64,000 nt of DNA from the NCBI GenBank assembly GCA_963930655.1, contig OZ005601.1, positions 8,924,001 to 8,988,000 of the forward strand, read 5' to 3'. The translations under genes were made by a program, and so were the position numbers. The stretch is from Myrica gale. Taxonomy: Eukaryota; Streptophyta; Magnoliopsida; Fagales; Myricaceae. The notes under the pieces were generated by a model. It worked only from the letters and a program-made list of their open reading frames with translations. It searched no databases and was not told where the DNA came from. The stretch's first letter is position 1. The number at the start of each line of letters is the position of its first letter. This document shows, piece after piece, positions 36,781 through 50,158 of the stretch.

Positions 36781-39700
36781 ATGTTCAGTTTTTATGATAA
36801 CCGCAAGCAGCCAGAGAAATCTTGGGAGAGATTGGAGTTCAAGTTCTCTGACATTCACGTTTCTCAGGTCTCTCCCTCTCTCTTTCTATATCCATGTTCC
36901 CGTTCTTTTAATACAAAATTTTTGCAGCAAGTTTTTGTGCTTCTTCTTTAATTGGTATTTATGAACAGAGAAACAAGTTCTCTCCCACATGCAGTAGCAA
37001 TACGTCAAGCATACGTTACTTTTACTCTCTAAAAAACGGGTTCTTCTTTTCGAAGAAAACTATACTTTTAGAAGTAATCTTCGTTCTAACTATGCAACTG
37101 CAGGTGCCAAAAGGATGGGATAAGCTGTTCGTGTCTATCGTTTCTGTGGAAACAGGAAGAACCATTACCAAGTCAGGGAAACATCAGTACGGGATGGAAA
37201 CTGTCAGTGGGAAGAGGCTTTGTCAGAATCTATTTGGATTTCCCCTGATGATGCTTCGATAGACATTGAAGAATGCCTGATTAAACTTGTCGTTGCCATG
37301 GTCTAATCCCTATAGCACTTGGTTACAACGATTACTTATTGTTAATTATAAACAATCTTGTTGGATGTTTCAATTTTCCCTGTCGATTTTAGTCCGGGAA
37401 TATAGGAACGAGCCGAGTTGCAACCACAACATTTTTCCCGATAGCTAATTTTTGCATTAGCGGCCACATTTCCCGAAGTGGTTGCCGGTTGGTAGAACTT
37501 GTGTGCTTTACCGACGAGAACTTTGTCTATAAGCATAATCCCGTCGCTAAAGCTTTCTTGTGTTGTAGCATGAGGATCAGCTGATTTGGAGTAAATAACC
37601 AATATACTAAACTTCAAATGCCATTACTGTTTCTAGGGATCAACTAGGTTTGGTACCCTGCTTGGAGTGGCTACAACAAACTTGGCCAGCTACATTACTT
37701 TAGAAACCTCGACTACTGTTTCATTGCCACTGCAAAGTGTAACGCGGGGACAATCTTACAAGTGAGTAGCTTCAACTAATCTTTCCAGTTCTCTATAATC
37801 CACTAATTCACATGTTACTGAACATAACACAATTTACCGAGTTTGTAATTTTCAAAATTTTGCTAAGTCGTTCGCATTAATTAAAAATTCCAACAAAGTC
37901 CTTTTACTTACCAAAAAGTAAATTAATAATCGTATGGTCAAGTACTAGATGCTTTGAGTTTAAGATACTACCTTCTTGACTTCAAGTACTCCTATCTGAT
38001 GAAAGCTCTTTGCTCCCCTAAATGGATTGCAGGTTACTATCCAGTGCCTAACACCAAGAAGAATGCTTAGGTTTGAGGTCCAACCGATTCGTTATGCTCT
38101 TTCGAGGTGTTGTTAGTTCTTTAACGTTTTCTGTTTTGCCCTATTGAAGGAATGAGCAATCGGAAGGTGCAAATTCAGGTATGGAGGAGATGAGTATGGA
38201 CTCCAATTACATAAGACCATAGATCAGACATGTCTAATGGTGCCTTCACCAGAAGTGTTGGATCAGCATCTGATAGTGCCTTCACAATAAATGTTGGATC
38301 ATCATCTAGTCAACACTCGGACAGCAGGTATCAACCTGGAGAACTTGGTAGCAGGGTATGATCTCCTTGCTGTTACAATGAGTTGTATTCCTGCTCTGTT
38401 TAGACACTTACCTGTCAGCTTTTTCCTTCTCCAATTAGAGGATAACTGTAGTTTATCTATTTCACGTTACATTTATTTGTTTCGAGAGTTTCTGCGTTTT
38501 AGTTTTAGTTTTTTTTTTAGTCATATCATATGACCACCAATGAATTACATAGTACTCTCATGTTGCAGCAGGAAATAAGTTTCTCATCCTCAGCCCCTCT
38601 TAACAACTTTAAATGGGGTTACAAGCAATCTGATTGGAAAGCAAGGTTCAACTAGCTCTGAAGATAGTTCTTGGAGCTCTTATTTTTTTGGTGATTCTTT
38701 AGGATCCAAGACGCCATCCTCTACTTCGAGGATTGCAAGTGCAGGGAACCATTTTCATGAACAAAGAGAAGACTTTGGTAAAGATTCACACGCTGCTGCA
38801 ACATTACCATTGCAGTGTACTGCTTCACCTAAGGAGCTTCTGGATGCTGCAGAAGTTACAATTGAGTTGCTTCAGGCAGTCCCAGATATGGGAACAAACC
38901 GCTCGAAAGCTAATGATTGATCTGGAAAGATTGCAAAGGGAATTATCTGACCAGTCAAAACACCAGGTGAGTCTTGAAGTGGAGCTTGCAGCTTCATACA
39001 GCGAATGTGATACCCTGAAGCAGGAAATTCAACACTTGAAAATTTTATTGGAGGACTCGATTGTGCAGCAAACTGCCGCTGAAAATATGAAGTTTCAAGC
39101 TGAAGATATGGATAGAATACAAAAGGAACTAAAAGACGAGCTAAAGTATCAGAAAGAATCAAATGCAATCTTGGCCTTGCAGCTAAGGAAGACCCAAGAA
39201 TCAAACATTGAGCTTTTTTCTATTCTTCAAGAGCTAGAGAGTACCATAGAAATGCAGAAAATGGAAATCAATAATGGCTCATTGGCTAAGTCCAGTTCTG
39301 AAAACGTGGAGAAGTATAGCGATGAACATCACGGCAGTTCAAGCAAGCAAGTTTTAGACAAGGAGATGAGAAAGGCCCCATGTGAATCATATCTAGAATC
39401 TGGTACTGTTGACTGCACAATAAGTAATCAGCATGAAGGGATGAAATCAGAGAACTACCAGAATTTAGAGCTTCAGCTACAACAATTGCAGGAATTGCAA
39501 AAGAAATTGGAAAGTACCATTCAACACTTGAAGAAAAATCTGGAAGAGGACAGTGAGACAGAGACAGAACGAAGTTCTAAGACTCAAATTCTAATGCAGT
39601 GTGAGGCAGAATGGAGACATAGATTAACCGTAAAAGAAGAAGATATCATCAATTTGGAAGCAAAACTCTCTGAAGCTCTTGATGCTCAAGATCAAAGGAA

Positions 39701-41647
39701 AATGGAACTCGAAAGTGGAGATGAATGCAGTTTTATCAATGAAAGTCAGGCTTTGAAGCAAAAGGTGCAAGAGCTCGATGCAAATCAGAGTGGGCTTACA
39801 GCTGAAAATGCAGAGCTTCGATCTAAGATCATGGAATCAGGAAAGGATTTTCAGATATCTAGTGTCTCTTCTAACGATGATCTTTCTTCTACCTCAGAAC
39901 CTGAAGAAACCGAGCTGGAATTCCAAACATATGAGCTTGAAGAGGAACTGAAGAAGAAGGAAATCTTTGTCCAAAAAGTGTCCACCAAAAACTTAGAGAA
40001 ACAATTTGCAGATCCTGGGAATGCGTACCTTGAGCGTTTCAAGGAGAAAGCACATGATCCTGACGGTGAAGTCTCTAGATGTCTTTCCAGAGAAGAAGAG
40101 CAGGATATACAAAAGGGGGAACTTAGATACGTAACAGAAAGCGAGAGACATGACTTGGAAGTCCACTTGTCAGAACTAGAAGTGGAAAATGTGCAGTTAT
40201 CAGAACGAGTGTTTGGCTTGGAATCTGTATTAAGATGTTTGACCGATGAGAGGGAGTCAAGTCGTTTGATAATACAAAAACTACAGACTAATGCTATGAG
40301 TCTGCAGGATGAGATTCAAAGATTGGAAACTCAAATAGAGAAACAAAAAGTTGAAATGAAACAGAAGTTGCAAAACATGCAAAACCGGTGGTTAGAAGCT
40401 CAAGAAGGGTATCAGAAATTAGTGAATTCAAACTCACAATTAATGACTGGAAGTCTATGTCAAGAGTGTTCCTCACTTCAGAAATCAAATGGAGACCTAA
40501 GGGGAAAAAACAGGGAATTACATGAGCAATGTACAGTCTTGGAAGCAGAACTACAGGAATCACTGAAAAAAATTTCTGACGTGTTAAATGAAGTTGATGC
40601 ATTGGAAGTAAAAGTTTCTTTAGTGCTAGAAGAAGTTGCCAGAAAAGAAAAGGTAGTACATTCAGAACTTGATGCATTAATTCGGGAAAACAAAAAACAT
40701 AAACAAACAATCGTTCTCGAGGAGAGCCTGTTGAATAAAATGTACGTGGAGAAAAAAGTTGAAGTTGAGGAACTTCAAAGACAGGTTGCGCACCTAACTA
40801 AACTGATATTTGCAGAAAAGAAGATCACCGCTTCAGAAGCTGTACATGAGGTGTGGAGTCTGCGGGCTGAAAAATCTATGCTTGAAGCTGCACTTCAGGA
40901 AGTCCGAGGAAAAGTTAAGACACGTGAGAAAAAGCTTGATATTCTCCGAATGGAATTTGAAACAAAGGTGTCGGGCTTACAAGTGACCTCGGGGCCTGCA
41001 AGCAAAACCAAGAAGTTCTTGTGGCTGATCACGGAAGGGCTCTAAGATTGTTGGAAGATGCTAAATCTAATGAAAGTAGGCTAAAAAGCATCGACAGAGG
41101 ACTTGAGTTACAGCTAAAATCTTCTGAATTCAAGAGGCTACATGTAGCAGAAGACATTTCAAGTCTTAAGGTCCAATTAAAGAAAAAAAGAATGCTTCAA
41201 GATGAAGTTTTGGCTCTTAAGAGATCACTCACTGAGACCAAACTTGAAACTGAAAGACTGGAAGCTTCATTCCAGATATTGGCTGAAGACAATGAAGAAA
41301 TGAAGGCTGAGAGGATCTTAAATATTCAGAAAATCTGTAGCATACAAGAAACTGAAGTTGATAAAGAAACTAGCACATGTGCCATTTTTCCCCATTTAGT
41401 GGTGCTAACAGGTTTTGTTACTGCTGCTTATGTTCAGTTTATCCTCTGAGGGACAAGAGGGACCTTTGGATGATCCAGAGACGGCTAGAGGCAAAGACGA
41501 AGCAGTAAACAAGAACGAATATGAGCACAAGATATGGTTACTGACGACAGAGCTATAATAGATTTACGGGACCGCTACTTCCACGTGAGCCTTCGATATG
41601 AGCAACTGGTGATGAAGCTCAAGGCCAATAATAATGGAAGAAACTGA
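36781..41647 (+). pseudogene. NT-C2 (EEIG1/EHBP1-type) domain plus coiled-coil protein, frameshifted relic
   Basis: Exons at 36781-36867, 37104 to about 37305, 37637-37761, 38033-38077 and onward show an N-terminal NT-C2 domain (SWERLEFKFSDIHVSQ, VPKGWDKLFVSIVSVETG). A very long coiled coil follows, with a 710-codon open stretch at about 38880-41003, then a C-terminus resembling RYFHVSLRYEQLVMKLK at 41567-41631. It matches the plant 'myosin heavy chain-related' family (At1g63300, At5g52280; from memory). The frame breaks near 37181 (one base missing), 37735 (one base missing), 38210 (stop or shift), 38605, 38878, 41003 (probably four bases missing) and at least once in 41446-41560. Introns are kept, so it is not a processed copy. 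It is either a young pseudogene or an assembly with many local errors. Confidence 0.85.
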
Positions 41648-42546
41648 CTTTAATAATCCTGGGATTCCCAGATGTTTTCTGCTTTTCCCTGGCCGTTTAC
41701 CATTAGTATTTTCGATATATTTTTTCTTTTCAAGTCATTTACTGCCATGTAACACCCATTTTGGGAATGGGGACAAAAAGAAAAAAGAACGGCTCAACGA
41801 TTTTTTTATTATTTCGAAAATAAAGGAATATATAGAAACTCAAACAAGGTGAAGGTGTTCGGGTAAATAATCCTAAAGATGAATCTAGAAAGCTACTGTT
41901 GGATGTATAGCACATCAACCGGTGGGTTGGAAACCAATGAGATATAAAAGCCTAATTGGTTAGAACTTATTAACTCATCTTATACGCCTTTTGTCTCCAT
42001 TCTCCTCCTCTCATCCTCCTTTGCACTGTTTTTCTTGCATATCACGACACTGGCGTTAACAAAGAGTAGGGTCTTGAAGTTGAAGGCGAACAATAGAAGA
42101 AGAATACGCCATGCTACTAAATTTTGCAAGAGGCACGAGGACAATATATTCACCCAACGGATGAATGAAGTAGGAAATTGATTTTTTGAAAATGAGATTA
42201 AGAATCCCGTTTTCGGATAAAGGGATTGTCTATTAGAACTGGGTCACTTTCAAAACAAGTATCAGAGCCACAACAAAAGAAGAAGAAGAAATCAAAAGAA
42301 TCATCAGTGCTTTATTTACGCAAGAATGATGAATCAACAGTGCCATTTGTTATTCCAATTATACAGTGCTTGACGTTCCACATATAATCAGAAAAACATT
42401 GGCAACTATAGGACACTACTACTCTCTACAGACGAGCCACAGGAGCTGCCATCTGATGCAGTGGAACTGAATTTGCTCCCTCGGATCTTACCTCTCTTCT
42501 AAACATAATGTTATTCCTCTTTCTTTTCCATGTAAAACCTTTCTTT
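41648..42546. other. Convergent intergenic region
   Basis: Lies between the 3' ends of the plus-strand NT-C2 relic and the minus-strand RING gene. Presumably it holds the 3' UTR of the RING gene. No other feature was recognised. Confidence 0.45.
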
Positions 42547-45500
42547 TTACAGTATGGAATAAGCTCGGATCACCTCAACGATTGGCGCTCTACACAATGG
42601 GCATTTTCCTCCACTGCGAACCAACTCACTCGCACATTTTGAACAAGTGCACATGTGCCCGCATCTGCAAAATGTTTCTGTTTTTTTAGGGTAGGAACAC
42701 AAACAACAAGAACGCAAGATAGGTACCCCCTGAAGACGATAACCATCAAATAAAAGAGAGATTTCTTTTCTTCTGCTCTCACATAAAAGAAAGTTGTTCA
42801 AAGCATAGCCAAGAATATGAGCAAGTATACCTGTACAAGAGTGCGTCAATATGGCTATCACAACAAACACAGCAAGTCCCTTTCCTCACATGACCCCACT
42901 TAGACCCATCTTCTGATGTCTCAGCACCCAAGCCTGCAACATAATTGCATCCCTCATGTCAATTATATGATCTCAAAGTAAGAGTATAAGAAACAAACAA
43001 TTTTATGAGAAAACTTGAATGGAAGGAGCTGCATTTTCAATTTTGTTCCCCAGAAAAGGAAAACAACAAAGAAAAGCATTTTTTTTGTGCGGCAAAACAG
43101 AGTAGAACAACAATGAATGACATTCAAATTGTGAAGAAACCTTTTTCACCAGCTGATCGATTCAGTGCCGCAGAGACTTCCTGTCTGACAGAGCGTTGCA
43201 ACTCTAGTTGCATATCCATGCAGGCCTCCAGCATCCTCTGCATGTGGCTCATTCCTTGCTGAAGTCTAGCCATGTCTGCTTTCAGATCATTAATCATCTC
43301 CCATTCCTAATCCAAATGAATATATAAGTGCAAGGTTTAAACTCAGATATAGTACGTAACAGTGGAGATAGATGCTAGCATTCACAGGTTTGGATTTCAA
43401 AAGAGATAGTACAATCACAGCCCAGTTCCCGTTAAAGTTAATCATCAGTAGAACGGACCCAATTAGCACTGCCAAAGGAGACATCCTTTCCATTATATCA
43501 TAAGAGTGGTCAGTGGAAATCTCAGCAGCCATCAATTGGAACTTAAAGAAAACCAGGACATCCCAGGATATATTCGTTTCCACTACCAATCCATATAAAC
43601 TCAGATCATAAAATAAAATGGCAGCCACCATAACATATGCTTGTACAGAAATATTGAGAGGAATCAATGTTAATGTCCTCATTAGTATAGCCCCAATCCA
43701 TATATTCCCCATATCTTTTGTCACAGAAAACACCTCCAAAAGCTATGCAAACATGTGTCATTTAGTCAGAAAATGCCTGACATGAAACTTCATCCAAAAA
43801 ATTGATACAGATTAATATATTAATTATTAGTCTACTAATAGTAACATCTCGTTCCACAATTCAGAGCAGAAAGATGGCTCACAATTTCTGAGCGATGCAT
43901 GCTATGGCGAGGCCAGCCAGAGTGGTGCAAGTCCTGGTGCCAAAGTGGCTGAGGTGGGGGCACTGGGGGAGACGGTAGCACAAGTGGAGGTCTGCTAATG
44001 GCATCACGTTGATCCTCATTCTGCTCATCCCTCTGTTGCTCCTGATCCCGCTCAGGTGAAGCAGGAGCTGGTGTAGCCAGGTTTCTATGCAAATCCCAGT
44101 CAATGGGAGCACGACCCTGCCTTTCAACATATGACTGTATTAATTGGTCCAGACTTTCACGAAACCCACTACGAAGAAGATTAGAAACGCTTCTCCTACA
44201 ACATGACCGGGGAAAAATCATCAGATGCATGTCAAATAAAGATCGAACATCCATGTAGATCCTAACACACATAAAGTCTTCATGAAAGGATCAAATACCT
44301 GCTCAGAAGTTCCCTGAGTTCCATACTGTACACATTATCATCATCAGGTGGATGAAATCTACCGATTCTTCTTACTGGAACAGCACGGCGACTTCTTGGA
44401 GGAGCAGAAGTCCCCTCTGACCAATTTTCAACAGATTCCCGAGAGCTGCCCTCTTGCCAAATCTCCCGAGCTCTTTGTGGATGTCCTCCTTCCACATTTA
44501 CACTCCCTGAATGCGCCTGCGGCCAATTATTGACTGAATTTTCTTGCCAAGTTGCACCCACGTCAACATCACCATCTCTCCAAACATTAAACTGATTGTG
44601 GGTTGTTTGTTGCCAGTTTCCTCTCTCATCTTCAGTAATTTGTTCCTGCCAATCGCTTCCTTGATTAGTAGTTTCTTGCCAAGCAATATTCTCAACGGGT
44701 CTGTCGGTTTCCAAGTTTCCTGTTTGATCAGGCAACTGAGTGATGCCACTTTCTGGACTCCTAAACTGGGATTGTCCATGATTTTCATGTTGGACGTCCT
44801 GTGAAGCATTAGTTTGAGTCCGATCATTTCTAGGGTCATTGATGTTATTGGTAGATGTTGTATCAGAATGGCTGCTTACTTGACCACGAACAATGGTTTC
44901 TAATCTGGAGCGGAACCCTTCCCTAAATGGCAAAGTAGATTTGTTATTATGCTAATCAACCAACATTTATAGCAGCTCCATTTGCATTTCAACGACGACA
45001 AATAAGAATTATACAGGAAACCAAAAGCAATGAACATGTTATTTTACTCCAAGTTATACAATGCAAAACAATGTAAGATATATTAAAGAAAGTTGAGGGG
45101 CTAGCCTAACGTATGCAACAAACAGGGAACGGATATTTCTAGCAACTGCAGTGTCTACATCCAACCAATGTGCATCTAAAGAGCAAAATTTAGAGAAAGT
45201 GCCCAAAAGAATGAAAGATGTAACTTCTGAAAAGAGAATGCATAAGCAAGCGTCACGTTGCATCAGCTCCATACAAAGGGAGAGAGTAGGGACGTAAAGG
45301 TCCAGGTAATGGAATGGACTAAATATTTTCAAAACACAACGCATTCCAGAATTACCCTTATCTCCTCAATCTTAAAAGATAACGAGATACCTTTGAGCAT
45401 ATTATCAATTATAGGCACGCTTTTATTTCTGTGCACTGCAGAGGCAAACTCAAGCAGTAGCGAAGGTCTATTGTTGAATTATAGGTGGTACAATAACATG

Positions 45501-48365
45501 TATTTAAAGCTATTCTATTTTTCAATGAGTTTTTTTCTCATTTCTCATATCTCTCTATTCTATTTTTCTTTTTTTCTAAATTTAGTTGCAGATATCAATC
45601 AAATGTGCTAATTATATTCTTCGAAAAAACCAGAACTGCTCTGCCTTAAACCAAGTAAAATCATTTTACTCTTCCCCGAAAATGATAATTATTTCCACTT
45701 AACATAGAAGAGAAGAAGTGCTTGTCAGTTTCCTATAAAGGTACCAAAAGTTCATCCCAAACACTAGCATAGTCATACTTTAAATTTTTTGAAAAATATT
45801 CAACCACGGATCAAGCAGCATAAGAACAATGAAGATCCGACTAGATATTCTCCTACCATTTTAAACCATGTAAATTCTGACTCTGTCCTTGCTTCCAAAG
45901 AACAAGGCTACTAATACAAAGCAAGATAGTAGATATATGGTAGGCTATACCAAAACACGCAACAGCACTTTCCAAAAACAAAACGAACAGAACAATTTAG
46001 GACAATCATCAAAACATTGCTTACCTTATACCAGAAACAGTATGACGTTGTCTTAACTGAACTAACTCACTCGCTGCCATAGAAGGTGGTCTCTCATCTT
46101 CACTAGGTCTCTCATTTCGCAAGAATCTACCTCTGAGTAATGACTGCAAAAAGTTACTGCATTAGTAGTCAAACCACAAATATGTAGCAAGCAAAAACGT
46201 AAAATAAAACTTCATATCAGCCACTAAGCATTAAGCTTACCTCAATGGAAACATTTAGCTAACGACTACCCACAACATGGAATCACACACTAGAGCCCCA
46301 TTACCATAATTCTAGACATGGAAAATCTTCAGAAAGACATACTGAAAGGAAACAGTCTTAGACTAGTAAAGAACATGAAGTAATTAATGGGAACTGTTTC
46401 CCATTATAACAATTAATTATCATTTACCTTGCATTAAAATTTTCCGTAACAAATCCGGAATCTATTTTTCAACTAAGTTGAGATTTAGCACACGCATTTT
46501 AGCCTTCTCTGAACAAGATTTAGAACCCTATACAATTATAATTATTATCAACCAAAGCATGCAAGCATGATTTCCTTTTGCCAGAAAACCACAGGGAAAT
46601 GAATAACTCCCTGAAAGAAAAACAGAAAAAGGGGGAGGGGGCACAGAGAGAGGGTTTACAAATATAACTGTACCCACTTTAACCTAATCTAGAAGGTAGT
46701 CCACCCAGCTAGGTACAGCCCTGTTAATCCCTGGACAGTGTACATAAGCCTATAATACGTGTGTGGCGCCATCTATAACAAAATGGACTCATATCATACT
46801 GACTATAAAAATCATTTATTCAAGGGAGAGAACCCAAGCAAAAACTTGGTCAAGCACAAAAACGAAAAGCGCATTCCAGTAGCATGTTCAGTGTAAACTG
46901 CAAGGCAGAACTTAGGAAGCAACTTACATCCCACACACTCCTCGGGCCAGGGGTCTTAGGAAGCTTTAAAAAAATGAGTTATCAAACGCAAACGCAAATG
47001 TAAATATAAACCACGTGAATATAAAATAATACTTTTTTCATTACAACTTTGGTACAAGGTTACATGACAATGAAAATTTATTGCAATAATTCATAAACAG
47101 TAAGCAGGTTAAATATAATAGGACTGGCAAAATTTAAATGAGGAAAATATTACACATCCATCATCAGCAAGGAGGTATATTGGTAGACTTGAAGGTTAAA
47201 AAAAAAAATTAAGCAACCTTGATAGGCAACTGACCTGAATACGGTTACGATGTGCAAAGTCAGAAACAGCACGATGCTCCAATAAACCCTGAAGCTCCCT
47301 CTGCCTTTCTCTCTCAATCCTCACTAGCAAATCAAGCAGAGCTTGTCTTCCACGCAACCTCAACATGTCCCTGCGAATATGCTCAGGTTGGCCATCATCA
47401 TTCTCAGCAACCAACCCATCAGGAACTTGATCCACCTGATCAGTTGGCCGATCTTCCCTCCGGCTCCCACGAGCTCCTCTCTGCTGAGTTGTCATTTGCA
47501 CCCACTCCCTGACAATCCTCACCCTTTCACGCTCTGTTTCACCAAGCCATTCGGCTCTGGGAGTATTGTTTCTTGGAGCGACATTCGACGAATGATCACT
47601 AATGCCACTCTCCATCCAGCCCCGCACTATCTGCCTCACCCTCTCCCTCTCAATCTCACCAAGATCAGGAGATTGCTCTCTACTAGACCTGTTATTATCC
47701 CCATGTTCAGTCTGCAAAACCATCTGGTTATTAGCCCAACTCCCGAACTCACTTTCACTCTCAGTAGCATCTCCCAAACTCCCGTGATTTTCACTCTCCC
47801 GACCATCCGACATGATCGTAGTTGACTCATTGGTGTTAGAGTCGACACTTCTTTGCTGCCTTAACCTCTCCCTCACCCTTGAGTGATCATCCTCCAATTC
47901 CCGCCACATTTGCAAAATCGCTGATGCCTGAGTGCTTGACCTCTCCACAGCCCCCTGCCGCCTTGAGGTTGGGGACGGGGATTCCCTCAAAAAAGAGGAG
48001 TCCAGCATGGAAACCGTGTGCAAACCTGCAAGCGCTATCAATTCTGACTCACGATTCCTCCTTTCAATTGTCGTTATCATCTCCTGTGCCTGACGAGCAG
48101 CCCACCTACTCAAAATACGGGAGTGGCGACGCCGTGCAGCCGATGACTCCGCCAAATCATCACCCTCCAAATCAGACCGCCTTCTCCTCCGAACCAGCTG
48201 ATCGCCCTCATCGCCCTCATCATCTGGTGTGCGCGTAGAGCTACACGAAGCGAATGACATACAATCATCCAAGCGCCCACGCATCAATTCCTCCAGGCCG
48301 CGCTCAAACTCGGAGCAGGCATCGGTGGATTCCGGTTTCTGTTGCAGCGGTTGAAAGTCGGTCAT
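42547..48365 (-). CDS. RING-type E3 ubiquitin ligase, At5g04460-like
   Basis: Seven coding exons on the minus strand, 48365-47235, 46143-46025, 44922-44299, 44195-43883, 43306-43141, 42933-42831 and 42664-42547, join in frame to 857 residues. The ATG at 48365 (MTDFQPLQQ) is the first real start; the upstream extension begins with GTG and follows a splice acceptor. The N-terminal part is charged, with repeated ERERVRxIVRxW blocks. The middle exon is unusually rich in tryptophan-glutamine (WQE) motifs. Next to the C-terminus is a C3HC4-type [18 protein letters not shown] and CPLC at about residues 803-853. This type of RING recruits an E2 to ubiquitinate an unknown target. From memory it matches Arabidopsis At5g04460 and its grape orthologue along the whole length. 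A 5' UTR intron probably spans 48419-48672. No lesion seen. Confidence 0.95.
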
Positions 48366-48944
48366 CCTCACCCAATCCTCACAACCAGAGCCACACTCAA
48401 CAACCACCTTCTATTCCTCTAGCAATGCATGATCCCAATACACTTAACCCTTACCCCTCCCTTGCGACTCCCAAGAATCTAAACTTTGTGGCTAAGCCAC
48501 CATTTCAATTTCCAAAACGAAAACGAAAACAAAAACCAAAATAGAACTTGAGTATCAAACTCATGTCAAATAGAAAAAACACTACGCCCTAATCACAATG
48601 ACATTCACAGCCCCATACACACCACCTGATATACAATTACTAAGTCAAAAATCAAAATATTGAAGCTTATACCTTGTACGAAAATATCTTGATTTAAAAT
48701 TTGAGTGGATCCATCCGAACAAATAAATTGGGGAAATTTCGGAGAAAAAAGGAATTGATGTTGTTGCAGCCGGAGACGTGTCTCTGTAGCTTGTATCCGT
48801 TGGTGTTTGTTTCTCGCCAAAGTGTGAGGAGAAAAGAGCCCTGAGCTTTCGTGAATGAAAGAAAATGTGAAAAATGGCGAGACTGAACCAGGAAATTTGC
48901 GGAAGACGCAGAAGAGAGAGATCAAAGAAGAGAATGGTATGAGA

Positions 48945-48951
48945 ATTTATA
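48945..48951 (-). promoter_or_regulatory. Probable TATA box of the RING gene
   Basis: TATAAAT on the minus strand. Transcription would begin near 48915, giving a non-coding first exon to about 48673 (donor caag/gtataa), an intron, and a second exon beginning near 48418 with the start codon at 48365. Confidence 0.5.
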
Positions 48952-48960
48952 AATTACACA

Positions 48961-48982
48961 AGAGAGAGAGAGAGAGAGAGAG
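48961..48982. repeat. (GA)n microsatellite upstream of the RING gene
   Basis: Eleven uninterrupted AG dinucleotides directly upstream of the probable TATA box of the RING gene. Such GA/CT runs are common in plant core promoters. Confidence 0.9.
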
Positions 48983-49327
48983 TTTCTATTGAAGATTTTT
49001 TTTCCTTTCTAATTTTCTATATAATTTTCTTATGTAAGGGAAAGATAGCGGGTCTAAAGGGCAGAGAGAGAGCCAATCTATCGTGGATTAGGACGTAGTC
49101 GTTTTGCTATTAATAATTTGGATTACCACACGTCATATCACTAGCGAAGCCCGGACAAACAATTCCCCATCCCCCCCTCTCACTTTTCAACAATTACCGG
49201 CTGAACTTTGCACCACTGTTTGAGATAGGACTTGGGAGTAAATATTTTTTATCAACAATTTAAAAAAAAACAGCAAAAACATGTTCCTTCTGTTGCAAGC
49301 AACTTGCTTGGTGTCGGTGCATGTTAA

Positions 49328-49499
49328 GGTTGTGTTTGTGTTGAAAATTTTTTGATATTGGATTTTGTGTTGGTATTGGGTTTAGTGAAAAAGTGAAGAG
49401 AGAGGTAATTTTTTATATTTTTATAGGAGATAGATTATATTGTAATATTTTATTGTAAGTTGGTGAAAAATATTGTGATATTTTGTTGCAAACGCACCC
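49328..49499 (+). mobile_element. Tourist-like MITE (PIF/Harbinger type), 172 bp
   Basis: Terminal inverted repeats GGTTGTGTTTG and CAAACGCACCC enclose an AT-rich, non-coding interior. A TAA repeat flanks it on both sides (49325-49327 and 49500-49502). A 3-bp TTA/TAA target is typical of PIF/Harbinger elements. Related copies are at 36207, 50733, about 57520 and 61688. Confidence 0.8.
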
Positions 49500-49852
49500 T
49501 AATTTTATAACTTTGTATTGGGAAGGAATTTATCACTAAATAAAAAAGCAGAATTATGTCATAATCGTACCTTGGAACCTAATTGTAGGTGACAAGCACA
49601 TTCCAACTTTTTGGAATTTTTATTTGAGGTAAATTCACTTGAGCCCTAGCTATTTCGAATTCTAAATCAAGCCCCTTTCCATGAGAAGGATTTGGAAAGA
49701 TCCTCGTTAAAAAAATTGTCAATTATTTTCTTAAATTAATATTTTTATTGCCTTAATTGTCTGAAGTGTAAAAGGGGAATATCAGTCCTTATTCATTAAC
49801 CCAACAAACCTTGCGAATATCTCGTTTTTTTATTTTTAATTTGCATATCAGT

Positions 49853-50158
49853 GATATAACGCGAATGAACTTTATTAATAGATTATTATGTTGTTTGGCC
49901 TTTGATATTTATTAAAATTCAGAGAGATGACCCCAGATATATATATATATATATGATATAAGGCGAATGAACTTTATTAATAGATTATTATGTTGTTTGG
50001 CTTTTGATATTTATTAAAATTCAGAGAGATGACCCAGATATATATATATATATATATATGATATAACGCGAATGAACTTTATTAATAAATTATTATGTTG
50101 TTTGGCCTTTGATATTTATTAAAATTCAGAGAGATGACCCCAGATATATATATATATA
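49853..50158 (+). repeat. Three tandem units of about 100-105 bp
   Basis: The unit gatataacgcgaatgaactt ... cagagagatgacccc plus a (TA)n run is repeated three times, starting near 49854, 49954 and 50060. The units are nearly identical and differ mainly in the length of the TA run, which points to recent amplification. Confidence 0.9.

Noticed and set aside
38733..38877. First 48 codons of the 770-codon open frame as a real N-terminus
   Set aside because: They are an out-of-frame reading of conserved coding sequence (the correct frame gives [17 protein letters not shown]). The join at about 38878 is a frameshift.
47343..47825. 160-codon open frame on the plus strand within the RING gene
   Set aside because: Antisense shadow of the first coding exon; composition follows the coding strand.
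48366..48407. N-terminal extension of the RING protein upstream of MTDFQ
   Set aside because: The frame is open but starts at GTG, not ATG, and is preceded by a splice acceptor at 48419. It is leader sequence.
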